From contig DLOT01000023.1 in assembly GCA_002479715.1 (NCBI GenBank), positions 272 through 18,720 of the forward strand: 18,449 nucleotides of DNA, in the 5' to 3' direction. The DNA comes from Ruminococcus sp. UBA7477. Lineage in GTDB: Bacteria > Bacillota > Clostridia > Oscillospirales > Ruminococcaceae. Position numbers and translations under genes: made by a program. Positions 6,793-14,895 of this stretch are shown here, one piece after another; the stretch's first letter is position 1; each line of letters starts with the position of its first letter. Below the pieces are notes generated by a model that was not told the DNA's origin, did no database searches, and was given only the letters and a program-made list of their open reading frames with translations.

Positions 6793-9587
6793 GCAATCAG
6801 AAAGCTGTTATCAACGCGAAAAATACCAATAACAAAAAGAGCATTCCTTGCATACTGCGCGACTGGTTCTTCGCGCACTGGCAGTATTTCGCTGTGTTTG
6901 CAATTCCGTTTGCGATAATGTATATAGTCTATGCGGTGTTCAAGGTGCATCCCTTTGGCGAAAACTCAGTGCTTGTTCTTGACCTCAACGGTCAGTATGT
7001 CTACTTCTACGAGGCCTTCCGCGATACTTTCTGGGGCGAGGGAAGCTTTATCTATAACTGGAGCCGGAATCTTTCGGGAGAGATGTTCGGAATTTTCGCA
7101 TATTATCTTGCAAGCCCGTTTATGCTGATAATATGCCTGCTCCCGAGGACATGTATGTGCGGAGCGATCGAGCTTATGCAGCTTGCTAAGATCGGCGCTG
7201 CGGGAGTTACGTTTGCGTTCTTCCTCAAGAAAACATCTGGTGAAAAGCAGACGCGCTTTGCTTCACTTGCGGCTTTTTCAACTATGTATGCCCTTTGCTC
7301 ATATATGGTCGTTGAGCTTATGGATCCGATGTGGCTGGACGGCTTGATCTATCTTCCGCTGATCTGCTGGGGAGTAAGGCGGCTGATCGACGATAGGGTT
7401 ATGCTGCCCTACATCATTCCGCTGGCGCTGATGTTTATCGCTCACTTTTATATCGGTTATATGGTCGGTATCTTTACCCTGCTTTATTTTATCTGCTACA
7501 GCTTTTCACATGAGGGAAGAATACTGCCCAAGGGCTGGCTGGGGGCTTGCGGCCGTTTTGCCTTCGGAACTTTCACTGCGCTGATGCTTTCAATGTGGGT
7601 GCTGATCCCCGTTTACAAGTCGCTGTCGCTCGGCAAGCTGGAGTTTTCCGAGCCTGACTTTACCATACGCACGCAGTTTACCCTGCTTGAGTTTGCTTCA
7701 AAGATGTTCCCGTTGTCTTATGACACGGTCAGACCTGAAGGTCTGCCGATGATCTACAGCGGTATTATGTCTGTTATACTGTTGCCGCTGTTTTTCCTCA
7801 ACAGCAAAATATCAATGAAGGAAAAGGTATCAAAGGGACTGCTCCTTCTGGCGACCGTTGTGATCATGTATATCGCTCCTATAGACATAGCGATGCACGG
7901 CTTTCAGGTCCCCAACTGGCTGCCCTACAGATACTCGTTTGTGTTCAGCTTTTTCCTTCTGGCGATAGCCTACAGGGCATTCCAAAATCTGGACGGCGTT
8001 ACAACAAAGGAGCTTGGCTGTGTGTTCTTCGGTCTGCTTGTATTTGTAGGTTTCCTTGACAGTCAGGGCTTTGAGCATTTTACTAAGCTGACTACAGAAA
8101 CGGTCGGCGAGAAAACATCTTATACCGTTCAGGGCGTGTGGTTCTCACTTATCGCCGTAGGCTTGGGATATCTTATGCTCTATCTGGTAAAGAAATATAA
8201 CAGCAGGATCGTCTGCATGATCTTCTGCGGACTTGTCTGCATAGAGCTGTTTGCCAATTCATACGACACTATTGTCAAGGCTGATGAAGATGTCGGATAC
8301 AGCACCTACACCTCGTGGCAGCAGTATATGATAGATCTCAGAAGTACAGTGCAGACACTTAAAGATTACGATACAAGCCCGTTTTACAGAAGCGAGTCTA
8401 CCCACCACAGAATGGTCTGCGACCCGATAGGCTCCGGTTACTACGGAATATCTCATTCCAGCTCGACGATGAACACTCCCGCGCTTCTGGCACTTCAGCG
8501 GCTCGGCTTTGCCTACGGAGGAAACTATACTAAATATCAGGGCGCAACCTATATCACCGATGCGGTCTTGGGTATAAAATACCTCTATAATTGGGAAGAC
8601 GGCACTCAGGTGTTTGAGAAAGTTCCGGAGAATTACAAGCAAGTTCTGACTATGGAGGATACAGGCACAGGTATAGCAATATATGAGAATCCCTATGCTC
8701 TCAGCCTCGGCTTTGCCGCAGATGAGATGATGAAAAGCTTTACGTTCGACGAAAACAACCCCTTCGCCAATCAGAACAATCTGCTCAACTATACGATCGG
8801 AGTTGACGAACAGACCTACGTTAATTATATGGAGAGAGTCTACCCGGAGCAGATCGACACGGTCAACCTTTCGACTGTCGGCGTTAGCAATCAGCACACA
8901 AAATACTACTTTACAAACAGCTCGATAGGCGAGTGTCATGAGGATTTTGTGTTTACAATGTCAAGCACCGCACATTTGTATATGTATTTCCCGACGATGT
9001 ATGAACGCAAGGTCAACATCTGGGTGGCGCATAACGACACCTTTGCTGAAGAGGACGACAAGTTTGAATTTGTCGGTTATTTCTTCGAGGGAGATGACTA
9101 CTCGATCCTCGATCTGGGCGAATATCCTGAGGGCGAGTCGGTTAGAGTCAGAGTCTCGATTCCGACAGATCCGGGCGAGGCATATTGGTCGGATACTTAT
9201 TTCTATACTTTCAATGAAGACGCTTTTGTCGGCGCGATCAATGAGATAAGCCGTAACCAGTGGAATATCACCGAGTTCGACGATACCTATCTCGAGGGCG
9301 AGATCACTCTTGAACAGGGTCAGATGATGTTCACAACCATTCCCTACGAGGAGGGCTGGACTATCAAGGTTGACGGAAAAACCGTTAAGCCGACCGTTAT
9401 AGACGGCACATTTATTGGCGTTGAGATGCCTGCCGGAACACATACGGTTTCGATGAGATTTTTGCCTAACTATTTTATCATTTCTATAGTGCTTACGGTT
9501 TGCGGCCTGCTGATCGCGGCTATGGTGTTTATATTTGAATACAAGCAGGGTAAGATCGCAAAAAAGCTGATAGGAAAGCTGAAATAG
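6789..9587 (+). CDS. YfhO-family GT-C membrane glycosyltransferase
   Basis: 932 residues; the ATG overlaps the upstream TGA. Short cytoplasmic N-terminus (1-28), then roughly a dozen hydrophobic helices to about residue 480, a large extracytoplasmic domain of about 400 residues, and a final helix near 897-918 with a Lys-rich end. The family signature lies in the first outer loop: V-L-D-L-N-G-Q-Y at 63-70, followed by Y-E-A-F-R-D; the Asp there is the expected catalytic residue of a GT-C enzyme (inference by analogy). The C-terminal E-E-G-W-T-I-K-V-D-G-K block is also typical of YfhO proteins. In Bacillus, YfhO transfers the sugar carried on undecaprenyl phosphate by CsbB onto lipoteichoic acid, so this pair most likely decorates a teichoic or other surface polymer. 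The acceptor here is unknown. No terminator with a T-run follows; 9588-9687 holds only a weak 6-bp hairpin. Confidence 0.9.
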   Translation: MSNQKAVINAKNTNNKKSIPCILRDWFFAHWQYFAVFAIPFAIMYIVYAVFKVHPFGENSVLVLDLNGQYVYFYEAFRDTFWGEGSFIYNWSRNLSGEMFGIFAYYLASPFMLIICLLPRTCMCGAIELMQLAKIGAAGVTFAFFLKKTSGEKQTRFASLAAFSTMYALCSYMVVELMDPMWLDGLIYLPLICWGVRRLIDDRVMLPYIIPLALMFIAHFYIGYMVGIFTLLYFICYSFSHEGRILPKGWLGACGRFAFGTFTALMLSMWVLIPVYKSLSLGKLEFSEPDFTIRTQFTLLEFASKMFPLSYDTVRPEGLPMIYSGIMSVILLPLFFLNSKISMKEKVSKGLLLLATVVIMYIAPIDIAMHGFQVPNWLPYRYSFVFSFFLLAIAYRAFQNLDGVTTKELGCVFFGLLVFVGFLDSQGFEHFTKLTTETVGEKTSYTVQGVWFSLIAVGLGYLMLYLVKKYNSRIVCMIFCGLVCIELFANSYDTIVKADEDVGYSTYTSWQQYMIDLRSTVQTLKDYDTSPFYRSESTHHRMVCDPIGSGYYGISHSSSTMNTPALLALQRLGFAYGGNYTKYQGATYITDAVLGIKYLYNWEDGTQVFEKVPENYKQVLTMEDTGTGIAIYENPYALSLGFAADEMMKSFTFDENNPFANQNNLLNYTIGVDEQTYVNYMERVYPEQIDTVNLSTVGVSNQHTKYYFTNSSIGECHEDFVFTMSSTAHLYMYFPTMYERKVNIWVAHNDTFAEEDDKFEFVGYFFEGDDYSILDLGEYPEGESVRVRVSIPTDPGEAYWSDTYFYTFNEDAFVGAINEISRNQWNITEFDDTYLEGEITLEQGQMMFTTIPYEEGWTIKVDGKTVKPTVIDGTFIGVEMPAGTHTVSMRFLPNYFIISIVLTVCGLLIAAMVFIFEYKQGKIAKKLIGKLK

Positions 9588-9645
9588 TTTTCGGTAAAAC
9601 TCTGTGGAGATCTATAAGACCCGCAAGCCGATGCGGGGAAAAACA

Positions 9646-9661
9646 GTTTTAAGTGCCGCAG
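9646..9661 (+). repeat. 16-nt sequence repeated at 17878-17893
   Basis: The 16 bases GTTTTAAGTGCCGCAG occur here, between the YfhO operon and the next promoter, and again at 17878-17893 between the possible NTF2-like gene and the GH113 remnant. Both copies are non-coding. An exact 16-mer match is unlikely but not impossible by chance in 18 kb. Confidence 0.5.
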
Positions 9662-9687
9662 GATGATATGATCTGACATAATACCCG

Positions 9688-9716
9688 TTGACAATCGCAA
9701 GAAAATGTTATATTAT
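9688..9716 (+). promoter_or_regulatory. Strong sigma-A promoter for the zinc-ribbon membrane protein
   Basis: Consensus TTGACA at 9688-9693, a 17-bp spacer and TATTAT at 9711-9716. The TTG of this -35 box is in frame with the downstream gene but is not its start: no ribosome-binding site precedes it, while AGGAGG at 9744-9749 sits before ATG 9757. Confidence 0.75.
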
Positions 9717-9756
9717 TAAATCGGCAATTATAATACATTGCGTAGGAGGAATAAAA

Positions 9757-10611
9757 ATGAAGAAAAAACTTACCCGCGGCGGGGGAGCGCCGATGATACT
9801 GGCGCTTATCGCAACCGTTTTAGGAGCGCTTGCGTCGTTTCAGGAGTATCTCGGTCGTTTCGTCTATAACCTCGCATTTGACGGCGATACGGACAAGGTG
9901 TTTGTTTCCGATGTTATCGGTTACTTCACGATGGAAAGAAACTCTGTCAATGTTATTTCACTTTACACCGAAAAGGCGTTCATTCTGACTCTTGTAGCTT
10001 TGACTGCATTCATCACATTCGCGGCTGCTGCAAAAAAGAGAAAGCTTGTCGCTGGGCAGGCATGGGCGCTGATAATCACATCGGCTGCCTGCTGCATAGA
10101 GCCTGTCCTATATATGAATTACTTTTTCTCAAACAAGCTTACCGAGGGATTTTCCGACAGTAATGACGGAGTACGTTTCAGAACCTTCTACGGATTTTTG
10201 ATCTATGCACTGCCTATCGTTATTGCGGTGCTTTTGTCAATAGCGGCGCTGATCGTTCTTATCAGGCTTACTAAGGAGGTCGGCGTTGATGTCAGCGGAG
10301 AGACTGCTCCTGCCGATACTTCATATCAGAGCCGTATTATTGCGCCTGCCTCCGAGACTCCGGCGGAAATGCCGCGCGCTGTCGCTCCGACAAACTATGA
10401 AGAAATACTTGCTCAGCCTGCCGCTCAGCAGATGCCGGAGGAGGTCGCCGAGCAGATGCCTGCTGCCGAAACGGTTTCGGAGACAGGCGCTGAGGATGCA
10501 GCAGTTGAGGCGATCATTCCGGAAGCCCCTTCTGTTACATACTGTGCTTCCTGCGGACAGCAGCTTGACCCTGCCGCAAAATTCTGCAATAATTGCGGTG
10601 CTAAGCGGTAG
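9757..10611 (+). CDS. Four-helix membrane protein with C-terminal zinc ribbon
   Basis: 284 residues from ATG 9757 (AGGAGG 8 bp upstream; the longer TTG frame is rejected). Basic N-terminus, then hydrophobic segments about 11-27, 74-92, 102-122 and 144-170, with a loop of about 45 residues after the first. Residues 178-258 are a Pro/Ala/Glu-rich, probably disordered cytoplasmic stretch. The protein ends in a zinc ribbon: C263-x-x-C266 and C277-x-x-C280, Y-C-A-S-C-G and F-C-N-N-C-G-A. Such double-CxxC ribbons are common at either end of small Firmicutes membrane proteins and usually mediate protein contacts; no enzymatic motif is present. It is monocistronic, between a consensus promoter and a strong terminator. 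The family of the membrane part is not recognised. Confidence 0.88.
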   Translation: MKKKLTRGGGAPMILALIATVLGALASFQEYLGRFVYNLAFDGDTDKVFVSDVIGYFTMERNSVNVISLYTEKAFILTLVALTAFITFAAAAKKRKLVAGQAWALIITSAACCIEPVLYMNYFFSNKLTEGFSDSNDGVRFRTFYGFLIYALPIVIAVLLSIAALIVLIRLTKEVGVDVSGETAPADTSYQSRIIAPASETPAEMPRAVAPTNYEEILAQPAAQQMPEEVAEQMPAAETVSETGAEDAAVEAIIPEAPSVTYCASCGQQLDPAAKFCNNCGAKR

Positions 10612-10666
10612 TAATAGGCATAGCTTTGTGCTTCGTCTGATCCACTTATGATATTTATAAACAACA

Positions 10667-10705
10667 GCACACCTACGGAGTTTTCCGCAGGTGTGCTTGT
10701 TTTTT
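10667..10705. terminator. Hairpin terminator between convergent genes, probably bidirectional
   Basis: The stem pairs 10667-10679 with 10684-10696 (13 positions, one A-C mismatch, loop GTTT), beginning GCACACCT and ending AGGTGTGC, followed on the plus strand by TTG and six T. The minus-strand side reads TGTTGTTTATAA after the stem, a weaker U-rich tail. The T-run overlaps the stop codon of the minus-strand decarboxylase gene. Confidence 0.88.
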
Positions 10706-12110
10706 ATTCTTTAATTGTTGTCAAAAGCTCTCCGCCGCTGTGCAGAGCAACTCCTTGCTCGGCAAGAAACCGCAGATAATCAATTGCTTCGCGTGTGATG
10801 ATCTCTCCCGGAGCGATGATAGGTATACCCGGAGGATATGCCCATATATAGCCGCCGCTTATCATGTTCTCGGCATCTGATGCAGGCGTCTGCTCGGAGG
10901 GCTTTCTCACCGCTTCGTATGCGGTCATTGCGGTGCGGGGCGCTGCGGCAGTAAGCAGCGCTGCAAGTGCTGGAAAAGGCTTCGCAGCAGAAGCGCAAAG
11001 AGTCCCGTCGATCTCGCAAAGCGCGTCTGACAGCCTTTGCAAAGCCTCGTCGGTGTCGGCAATACTTGTCATAGCAAGCACATACCGCGCCGAAAACATT
11101 TCACATTCAAGAGAGTATTTATCACGCAGAATCGCAAACAGCTCTCTGCCTGAAAGATTTGTTTCAGAGCAGTCAATGCATACCTTCCAATTGTCAAATT
11201 GCGGATTATCAACATCAGAGTTGAAATACCTGTTTTCAAAAAGCCGCAGATGCTTCATATCGGAAACGTTTGCCCGAAAGGCACTTAGCCGAGAAAGATG
11301 CTTTTCGGCAAGTTCTTCGCCTTTGCTTTTGATCAGCGTCATACACTTATCTGCCCCTGCCATAAGAATATATGACGGGCTTGAGGTTTCAAAAGCGCCG
11401 AGTACGCTGCGGAAAGACGCCGCATTCACTCTGTCTGTATCAATGCAGGCACAAGCGGTCTGCGTGAGACAGGTTAAGGTCTTATGCAGACTTAAAACAG
11501 TAATGTCTGCATCGCAGGAAAATCTCCCCAGAAGCGGAAGATGCGCTCCGTGTGCACAGTCGCAGAGCAGCAGCACTCTACGCCTGCGGCAGACCTCGGC
11601 GATCTTCCTGACATCGCTGATGATACCTTCATATGTCGGCGAGGTTATAACGACCAGTGCGGCGTCGGGGTGATTATCAAGCGCGCCTGAAACGCTTTGC
11701 TCGGTTATCGCTCCGCAGATCCCGGTGAGCGGGTCTGCTTCCGGCATGATCCATACAGGCGTAATATTATACAGCTCGATCGCCTTGTAGACCGACTTGT
11801 GGCAGTTCCTTGCAGCAATTATTTTGCCGCCGAAGCCGCATACCGAAAGTATTGCCGCTTCGATTCCGCAGGTGCTGCCGTTGACGAGCAGGAAGCTCTG
11901 CTTAGCGCCGTAAAATTCCGCAAGGCGCTTTTCGATATCGGCGATAACGCCTGTAGGCTCATGGAGGTTGTCAAAGCCCGTTATCTCGGTGATGTCCAGA
12001 GCATAGGGCAGGTCGGTCCCGCAAAGATCGGTGTTGCGCTTATGCCCGGGCATATGAAACGGATAGATGCCGCCAAGCCCCTTCAGCTTGTCTGCGAGAG
12101 ACATTATCAC
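10704..12110 (-). CDS. Orn/Lys/Arg decarboxylase family enzyme (PLP fold type I, SpeA/YaaO-like)
   Basis: 468 residues from GTG 12110; an ATG two codons in (12104) is the alternative start. The start overlaps the upstream gene by 4 bp. The N-terminal F-H-M-P-G-H-K-R (18-25), G-S-T-C-G at 78-82, D184-C-A-H-G-A-H190 and the PLP-binding Lys K210 in L-S-L-H-K-T-L are the marks of the major Orn/Lys/Arg decarboxylase domain; Y-P-P-G-I-P at 425-430 marks the C-terminal domain. Expected role: cytoplasmic decarboxylation of a basic amino acid, usually for polyamine synthesis, with arginine, lysine and ornithine all possible. The usual D-E-A-H-G-A-H has Cys in place of Glu (C185). No other polyamine genes are nearby. 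The length suits the short Gram-positive forms that lack the N-terminal wing domain. Confidence 0.9.
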   Translation of the reverse strand: MIMSLADKLKGLGGIYPFHMPGHKRNTDLCGTDLPYALDITEITGFDNLHEPTGVIADIEKRLAEFYGAKQSFLLVNGSTCGIEAAILSVCGFGGKIIAARNCHKSVYKAIELYNITPVWIMPEADPLTGICGAITEQSVSGALDNHPDAALVVITSPTYEGIISDVRKIAEVCRRRRVLLLCDCAHGAHLPLLGRFSCDADITVLSLHKTLTCLTQTACACIDTDRVNAASFRSVLGAFETSSPSYILMAGADKCMTLIKSKGEELAEKHLSRLSAFRANVSDMKHLRLFENRYFNSDVDNPQFDNWKVCIDCSETNLSGRELFAILRDKYSLECEMFSARYVLAMTSIADTDEALQRLSDALCEIDGTLCASAAKPFPALAALLTAAAPRTAMTAYEAVRKPSEQTPASDAENMISGGYIWAYPPGIPIIAPGEIITREAIDYLRFLAEQGVALHSGGELLTTIKE

Positions 12111-12352
12111 ATAATTCCCGCTTCGTCGTCGTCGGGAGTTTCGCCGTTCATCAACGCTCTGAGTGCTTCAAACTCATCTGCCGAAAGAGTAACTCCCTTG
12201 CCCATTCTTGTGTGATCGGGCGACCATTCTCTGATGTCATACTTGGGCTCTCTCTCGTTCCAGCTGATAAGATTAAGCTCCTTGGTCCAGCCTCTTGAGT
12301 TTTCCGAAAGGACTCCCAGAGTTTCCTTGATTTCAAAGGTCAGTTCTGCCAT
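12107..12352 (-). CDS. YdbC/PC4-like ssDNA-binding protein
   Basis: 81 residues, ATG 12352 with AAAGGTGA upstream on the minus strand. The core E-L-N-L-I-S-W-N-E-R-E-P-K-Y-D-I-R-E-W (25-43) followed by M-G-K-G-V-T-L is the hallmark of the bacterial YdbC family, which has the fold of eukaryotic transcription coactivator PC4 and binds single-stranded DNA as a dimer. The acidic tail (D-D-D-E-A) is like that of relatives. It lies 19 bp after the flippase gene, and its stop overlaps the start of the decarboxylase gene, so all three are probably on one transcript. The role in the cell (transcription, replication or repair) is not established for most members. Confidence 0.93.
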   Translation of the reverse strand: MAELTFEIKETLGVLSENSRGWTKELNLISWNEREPKYDIREWSPDHTRMGKGVTLSADEFEALRALMNGETPDDDEAGIM

Positions 12353-12371
12353 AAAATATCACCTTTCCGAT

Positions 12372-13850
12372 TTAGAATTTGTTTATAAACGGCACAAAGC
12401 GCTGTATCCTTTTGGGAAGGATCAGCCGCGCCATTTTAAGCATACATTTATAGTTGATTACTGTTACCACTGCAAAGCCGGCGATCTCCACTGCGGCATA
12501 GGCAGCGCCCGAAAGCCGTGTGCAAACGGTCATTACAGCCAAAACAGCGGTGTTTATCAGTATTTTCAACGGCTTGATATCAAAGTCTATAAGGCGCTTG
12601 GCGTCTAAAGCTCTTACTACGAAAACAACGATATATGCTGCGATGGTAGAGATGACCGCGCCGTAGAGTCCTATCCTCGGGATGAGCCAGATGTTTATCG
12701 AAACGTTTATGATACCTGCGATAAGGCTGGTGACAAGCGATTTTTTTGATTTTTTGGTCACAACGTATACGGTGCCCATAAAGGTCGTGAAGCAGATGAA
12801 AACCGTTGAAAAAACAAGCCCCGGGGAGTAAAGCACCGAGCTCTGAAAATCGTCTCCCAGCCAGACACGGGTGAGCGGCTTGATTATCATAAGTATTCCG
12901 GCAGCGATAATATAGAGCATCGACTGGTTTACGTCAAAAACATTTGAGTAAAAGCTGCTGCGCTCCTCGCTGTCGTTCTCGGTTATCGCGCTCATATTCC
13001 ATGCCTGACCGAACATCATATATATTGTCGTCAGGAGATTAGGAATCTTATATGCAGCCGACAGGATTCCGTTAGCCTCAAGGCTGATGTAGCTGGTGAC
13101 CATGAACGAGTCGGACGAGTTGGTGATAAGCCATAGAAGCTGTGTAGGGATCAGAGGTATACAGTAGCGAAGCATCGCTCCGGCAAGACCCTCGTCGAAG
13201 GGGCTGCTGATTTTGCGGCTCAGCGGTATATAGAACCGCCAAAGCTTCGCCCTGAACATCAGAAAAACAATGGAAACGAGGTCTGCCAGCACTATAGACA
13301 GAATATAACCTACCGCTCCCATTTTGAAAACGACCAGAAACAGAACGCTGAATACAAGTGTAAAGAAGGTTCCGAGTATTCCGCTTGCGGCAAACAGCTT
13401 GACTCTTTCCATAGCTCTCACAAATGTCGCACATACTGTTTTGTAGGAGGAGATCGCCACATACGCAAACAGCAGCCACGCATAGGAGCCGATGAATTTG
13501 TGAACAAAAGGCATATCACCCAGAAAAGAGACTACGACCGCCATAAAGACGCAGCCCGTCATTATGACCGCGCTGCTTATCGAGAAAATGCGCCTTTTGT
13601 CATAAGACTTGTCAAGGCCGAAACGAATTACCGCTTCGGAAACCGTAAGCGATACGACAGGAAGCAGCCAGTTGGCAACATGGGTGAAATTATCCGTAAG
13701 GCCGACCTGCTCTGTCGTCAGTATGTTCATATACACACTGACAAGAACGATAGCCAGAACCTTTGAACTGAACGAGCCTATCGCAAAGATTATAGTATTT
13801 GAAAGCAGAGCCTTGTAGCCGCTTTGTTTTGTTTTGCTGTTTTCCGACAT
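12372..13850 (-). CDS. Polysaccharide/oligosaccharide flippase (Wzx/RfbX, MATE-like superfamily)
   Basis: 492 residues, ATG 13850 with AAAGGA at 13864-13859 (minus strand). The protein is hydrophobic over nearly its full length, with some 12-14 helices, starting with a basic cytoplasmic end and A-I-G-S-F-S-S-K-V-L in the first helix, a pattern of the polysaccharide biosynthesis (PST) family. Y-C-I-P-L-I-P-T-Q near residue 230 and the paired N-terminal and C-terminal bundles fit too. Such proteins move undecaprenyl-linked glycans across the membrane. No glycan synthesis cluster adjoins it on this strand; the nearest glycosyltransferases are the CsbB/YfhO-like pair 3 kb away in another operon, so a link is only possible. 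It heads a three-gene operon and has its own promoter with a long leader. Confidence 0.92.
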   Translation of the reverse strand: MSENSKTKQSGYKALLSNTIIFAIGSFSSKVLAIVLVSVYMNILTTEQVGLTDNFTHVANWLLPVVSLTVSEAVIRFGLDKSYDKRRIFSISSAVIMTGCVFMAVVVSFLGDMPFVHKFIGSYAWLLFAYVAISSYKTVCATFVRAMERVKLFAASGILGTFFTLVFSVLFLVVFKMGAVGYILSIVLADLVSIVFLMFRAKLWRFYIPLSRKISSPFDEGLAGAMLRYCIPLIPTQLLWLITNSSDSFMVTSYISLEANGILSAAYKIPNLLTTIYMMFGQAWNMSAITENDSEERSSFYSNVFDVNQSMLYIIAAGILMIIKPLTRVWLGDDFQSSVLYSPGLVFSTVFICFTTFMGTVYVVTKKSKKSLVTSLIAGIINVSINIWLIPRIGLYGAVISTIAAYIVVFVVRALDAKRLIDFDIKPLKILINTAVLAVMTVCTRLSGAAYAAVEIAGFAVVTVINYKCMLKMARLILPKRIQRFVPFINKF

Positions 13851-13973
13851 GATTTATAATCCTTTGCTTTAATAGCCTTTGTTAAAACTGCCCTCCAAAA
13901 CGTTTGGCAGCCAATCTTCTGTCTGAGTATCGGCGAGGACAATAAAACAAATTATAATGAGCGCTATGCGTTT

Positions 13974-14001
13974 ATTATAACACATTTTCAGAAAAAAGCA
14001 A
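13974..14001 (-). promoter_or_regulatory. Extended -10 promoter for the flippase operon
   Basis: On the minus strand: TTGCTT (14001-13996), a 16-bp spacer and TATAAT (13979-13974) preceded by TGT, giving an extended TGnTATAAT. Transcription would start near 13967, leaving a 5' leader of about 117 nt before ATG 13850. Confidence 0.7.
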
Positions 14002-14069
14002 CCGTTTTGATACGATTTTCACAAGCGGGCTTCGTTTTGAAATAATCAAAAAAACACTTGTTAAAACTA

Positions 14070-14098
14070 TTGCAAATACTGCAAAATAATGTTATACT
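14070..14098 (+). promoter_or_regulatory. Promoter for the 14151-17308 operon
   Basis: TTGCAA at 14070-14075, a 17-bp spacer and TATACT at 14093-14098. It lies about 50 bp before the first small gene and is divergent from the flippase promoter. Confidence 0.6.
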
Positions 14099-14150
14099 AT
14101 ACTTGACAATTATGCGCTTGAGTATGGAAATGAAATGGAGAATAAGAAAA

Positions 14151-14267
14151 ATGAAATGTTTTGCAAAAACAGCCGCCTTAGTGGTCCTTCTGATAGCCTC
14201 ATCGTTACTGATAAAGCTTTTGCTCGGTACTAAAAAGGCCGTGTATATTCCCTTGGAGCTGAAGTGA
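14151..14267 (+). CDS. 38-residue single-helix membrane peptide
   Basis: ATG 14151 has GGAGAA at 14136-14141; upstream in-frame ATGs at 14124 and 14130 would give 47 or 45 residues and lack a good ribosome-binding site. M-K-C-F-A-K start, hydrophobic stretch about residues 7-25 (A-A-L-V-V-L-L-I), then L-G-T-K-K and a short polar tail. It could be a membrane peptide or a very short exported peptide; no lipobox-like Cys follows the core. It is the first gene after the operon promoter, 29 bp before a larger membrane protein. No family is recognised; it may be a small protein partner of the next two genes, or a leader peptide. Confidence 0.5.
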   Translation: MKCFAKTAALVVLLIASSLLIKLLLGTKKAVYIPLELK

Positions 14268-14296
14268 GAGTATTCTGAACGATCGGGGTGTTTTGA

Positions 14297-14893
14297 ATGC
14301 TTGAATTTATAACTCTGTATTTTGCCGATAAGTATATTTCTCTGTCACGGGCAGAAAAACGCGCGAAATATTACCGTCTTAGCAGAACAGAGGAGATCCT
14401 CCACAAACCGCTGTTTGGTTTGGTGGTCGCGCTGAGCATAATTCTTTGTCTGCCGTGGGATATTCATGAAATAATTGACGGAAGCAAGGTCTACGGCATC
14501 ATAGATATCCTGCTTGAATGTGCAGCCTATCCGATAATAATACATCTGGAATGTGTTTTGCTTTGGCAAAACAAAATGGACGCCGCACTGCTGATGCTGG
14601 TTACTCTTATCGCGATGACCTGCCATACTCCTACCTACAGCCTTATGCTCGCCTGGGGGCTGGCATTTATTATTGTGAGGTTTCAGCACAGCGGTTTAAG
14701 GCAGCTTCAGGGATATCCTCAGTTTCGCGATGCTGACGAAAAGGTAATGAAAACAAATGTGGACTTCGATGAGCTTGTCAGACAAGCGGCGGAGCCGCCT
14801 GATGACGAAAACGATCAGCTCGCGCACCGCGAGCCGGTCATGGACGAGGTCTCATTGCCGGATTTGCCCGATAATATGTATGAGGAGGACTGA
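14297..14893 (+). CDS. Integral membrane protein, paralogue of the next gene
   Basis: 198 residues, ATG 14297 with GGGGTG at 14285-14290. Cytoplasmic N-terminal helix with Y-I-S-L-S-R-A-E-K-R (13-22), hydrophobic segments about 38-54, 66-90, 95-109 and 112-128, then Q-G-Y-P-Q-F (138-143) and an acidic tail rich in Asp/Glu/Pro to the end. The A-E-K-R block is at residues 19-22 both here and in the next protein, and both have G-Y-P-x-F directly after the last helix, so these are diverged tandem duplicates. No known enzyme motif was seen. The operon places it with the next membrane protein, a TrpF-like protein and a GH113 enzyme. Function unknown. Confidence 0.85.
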   Translation: MLEFITLYFADKYISLSRAEKRAKYYRLSRTEEILHKPLFGLVVALSIILCLPWDIHEIIDGSKVYGIIDILLECAAYPIIIHLECVLLWQNKMDAALLMLVTLIAMTCHTPTYSLMLAWGLAFIIVRFQHSGLRQLQGYPQFRDADEKVMKTNVDFDELVRQAAEPPDDENDQLAHREPVMDEVSLPDLPDNMYEED

Positions 14894-14895
14894 AA

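Larger units (their letters stand above)
13851..14150. other. 300-bp divergent intergenic region
   Basis: This region separates the minus-strand flippase operon from the plus-strand membrane-protein operon. It holds a promoter for each direction (-10 to -10 distance about 115 bp), the flippase leader of about 117 nt, and a small hairpin in that leader (CTGCC with GGCAG, 13888-13910, followed by four T on the minus strand). No gene or RNA family is recognised. Confidence 0.6.

Noticed and set aside
9620..9637. Hairpin CCCGCA/TGCGGG as terminator of the YfhO operon
   Set aside because: The stem is only 6 bp and is followed by GAAAAAC rather than a T-run.
9688..9756. Upstream TTG start extending the zinc-ribbon membrane protein by 23 residues
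   Set aside because: The TTG is part of a consensus TTGACA -35 box and has no ribosome-binding site, whereas ATG 9757 has AGGAGG at good spacing.
10864..11673. Plus-strand open frame of 269 codons
   Set aside because: It is antisense to the decarboxylase gene, which has all its family motifs; the Ser/Ala-rich composition is typical of a shadow frame.
12151..12336. Alternative minus-strand frame of 61 codons
   Set aside because: It is inside the YdbC/PC4 gene in another frame, while the main frame matches the family throughout.
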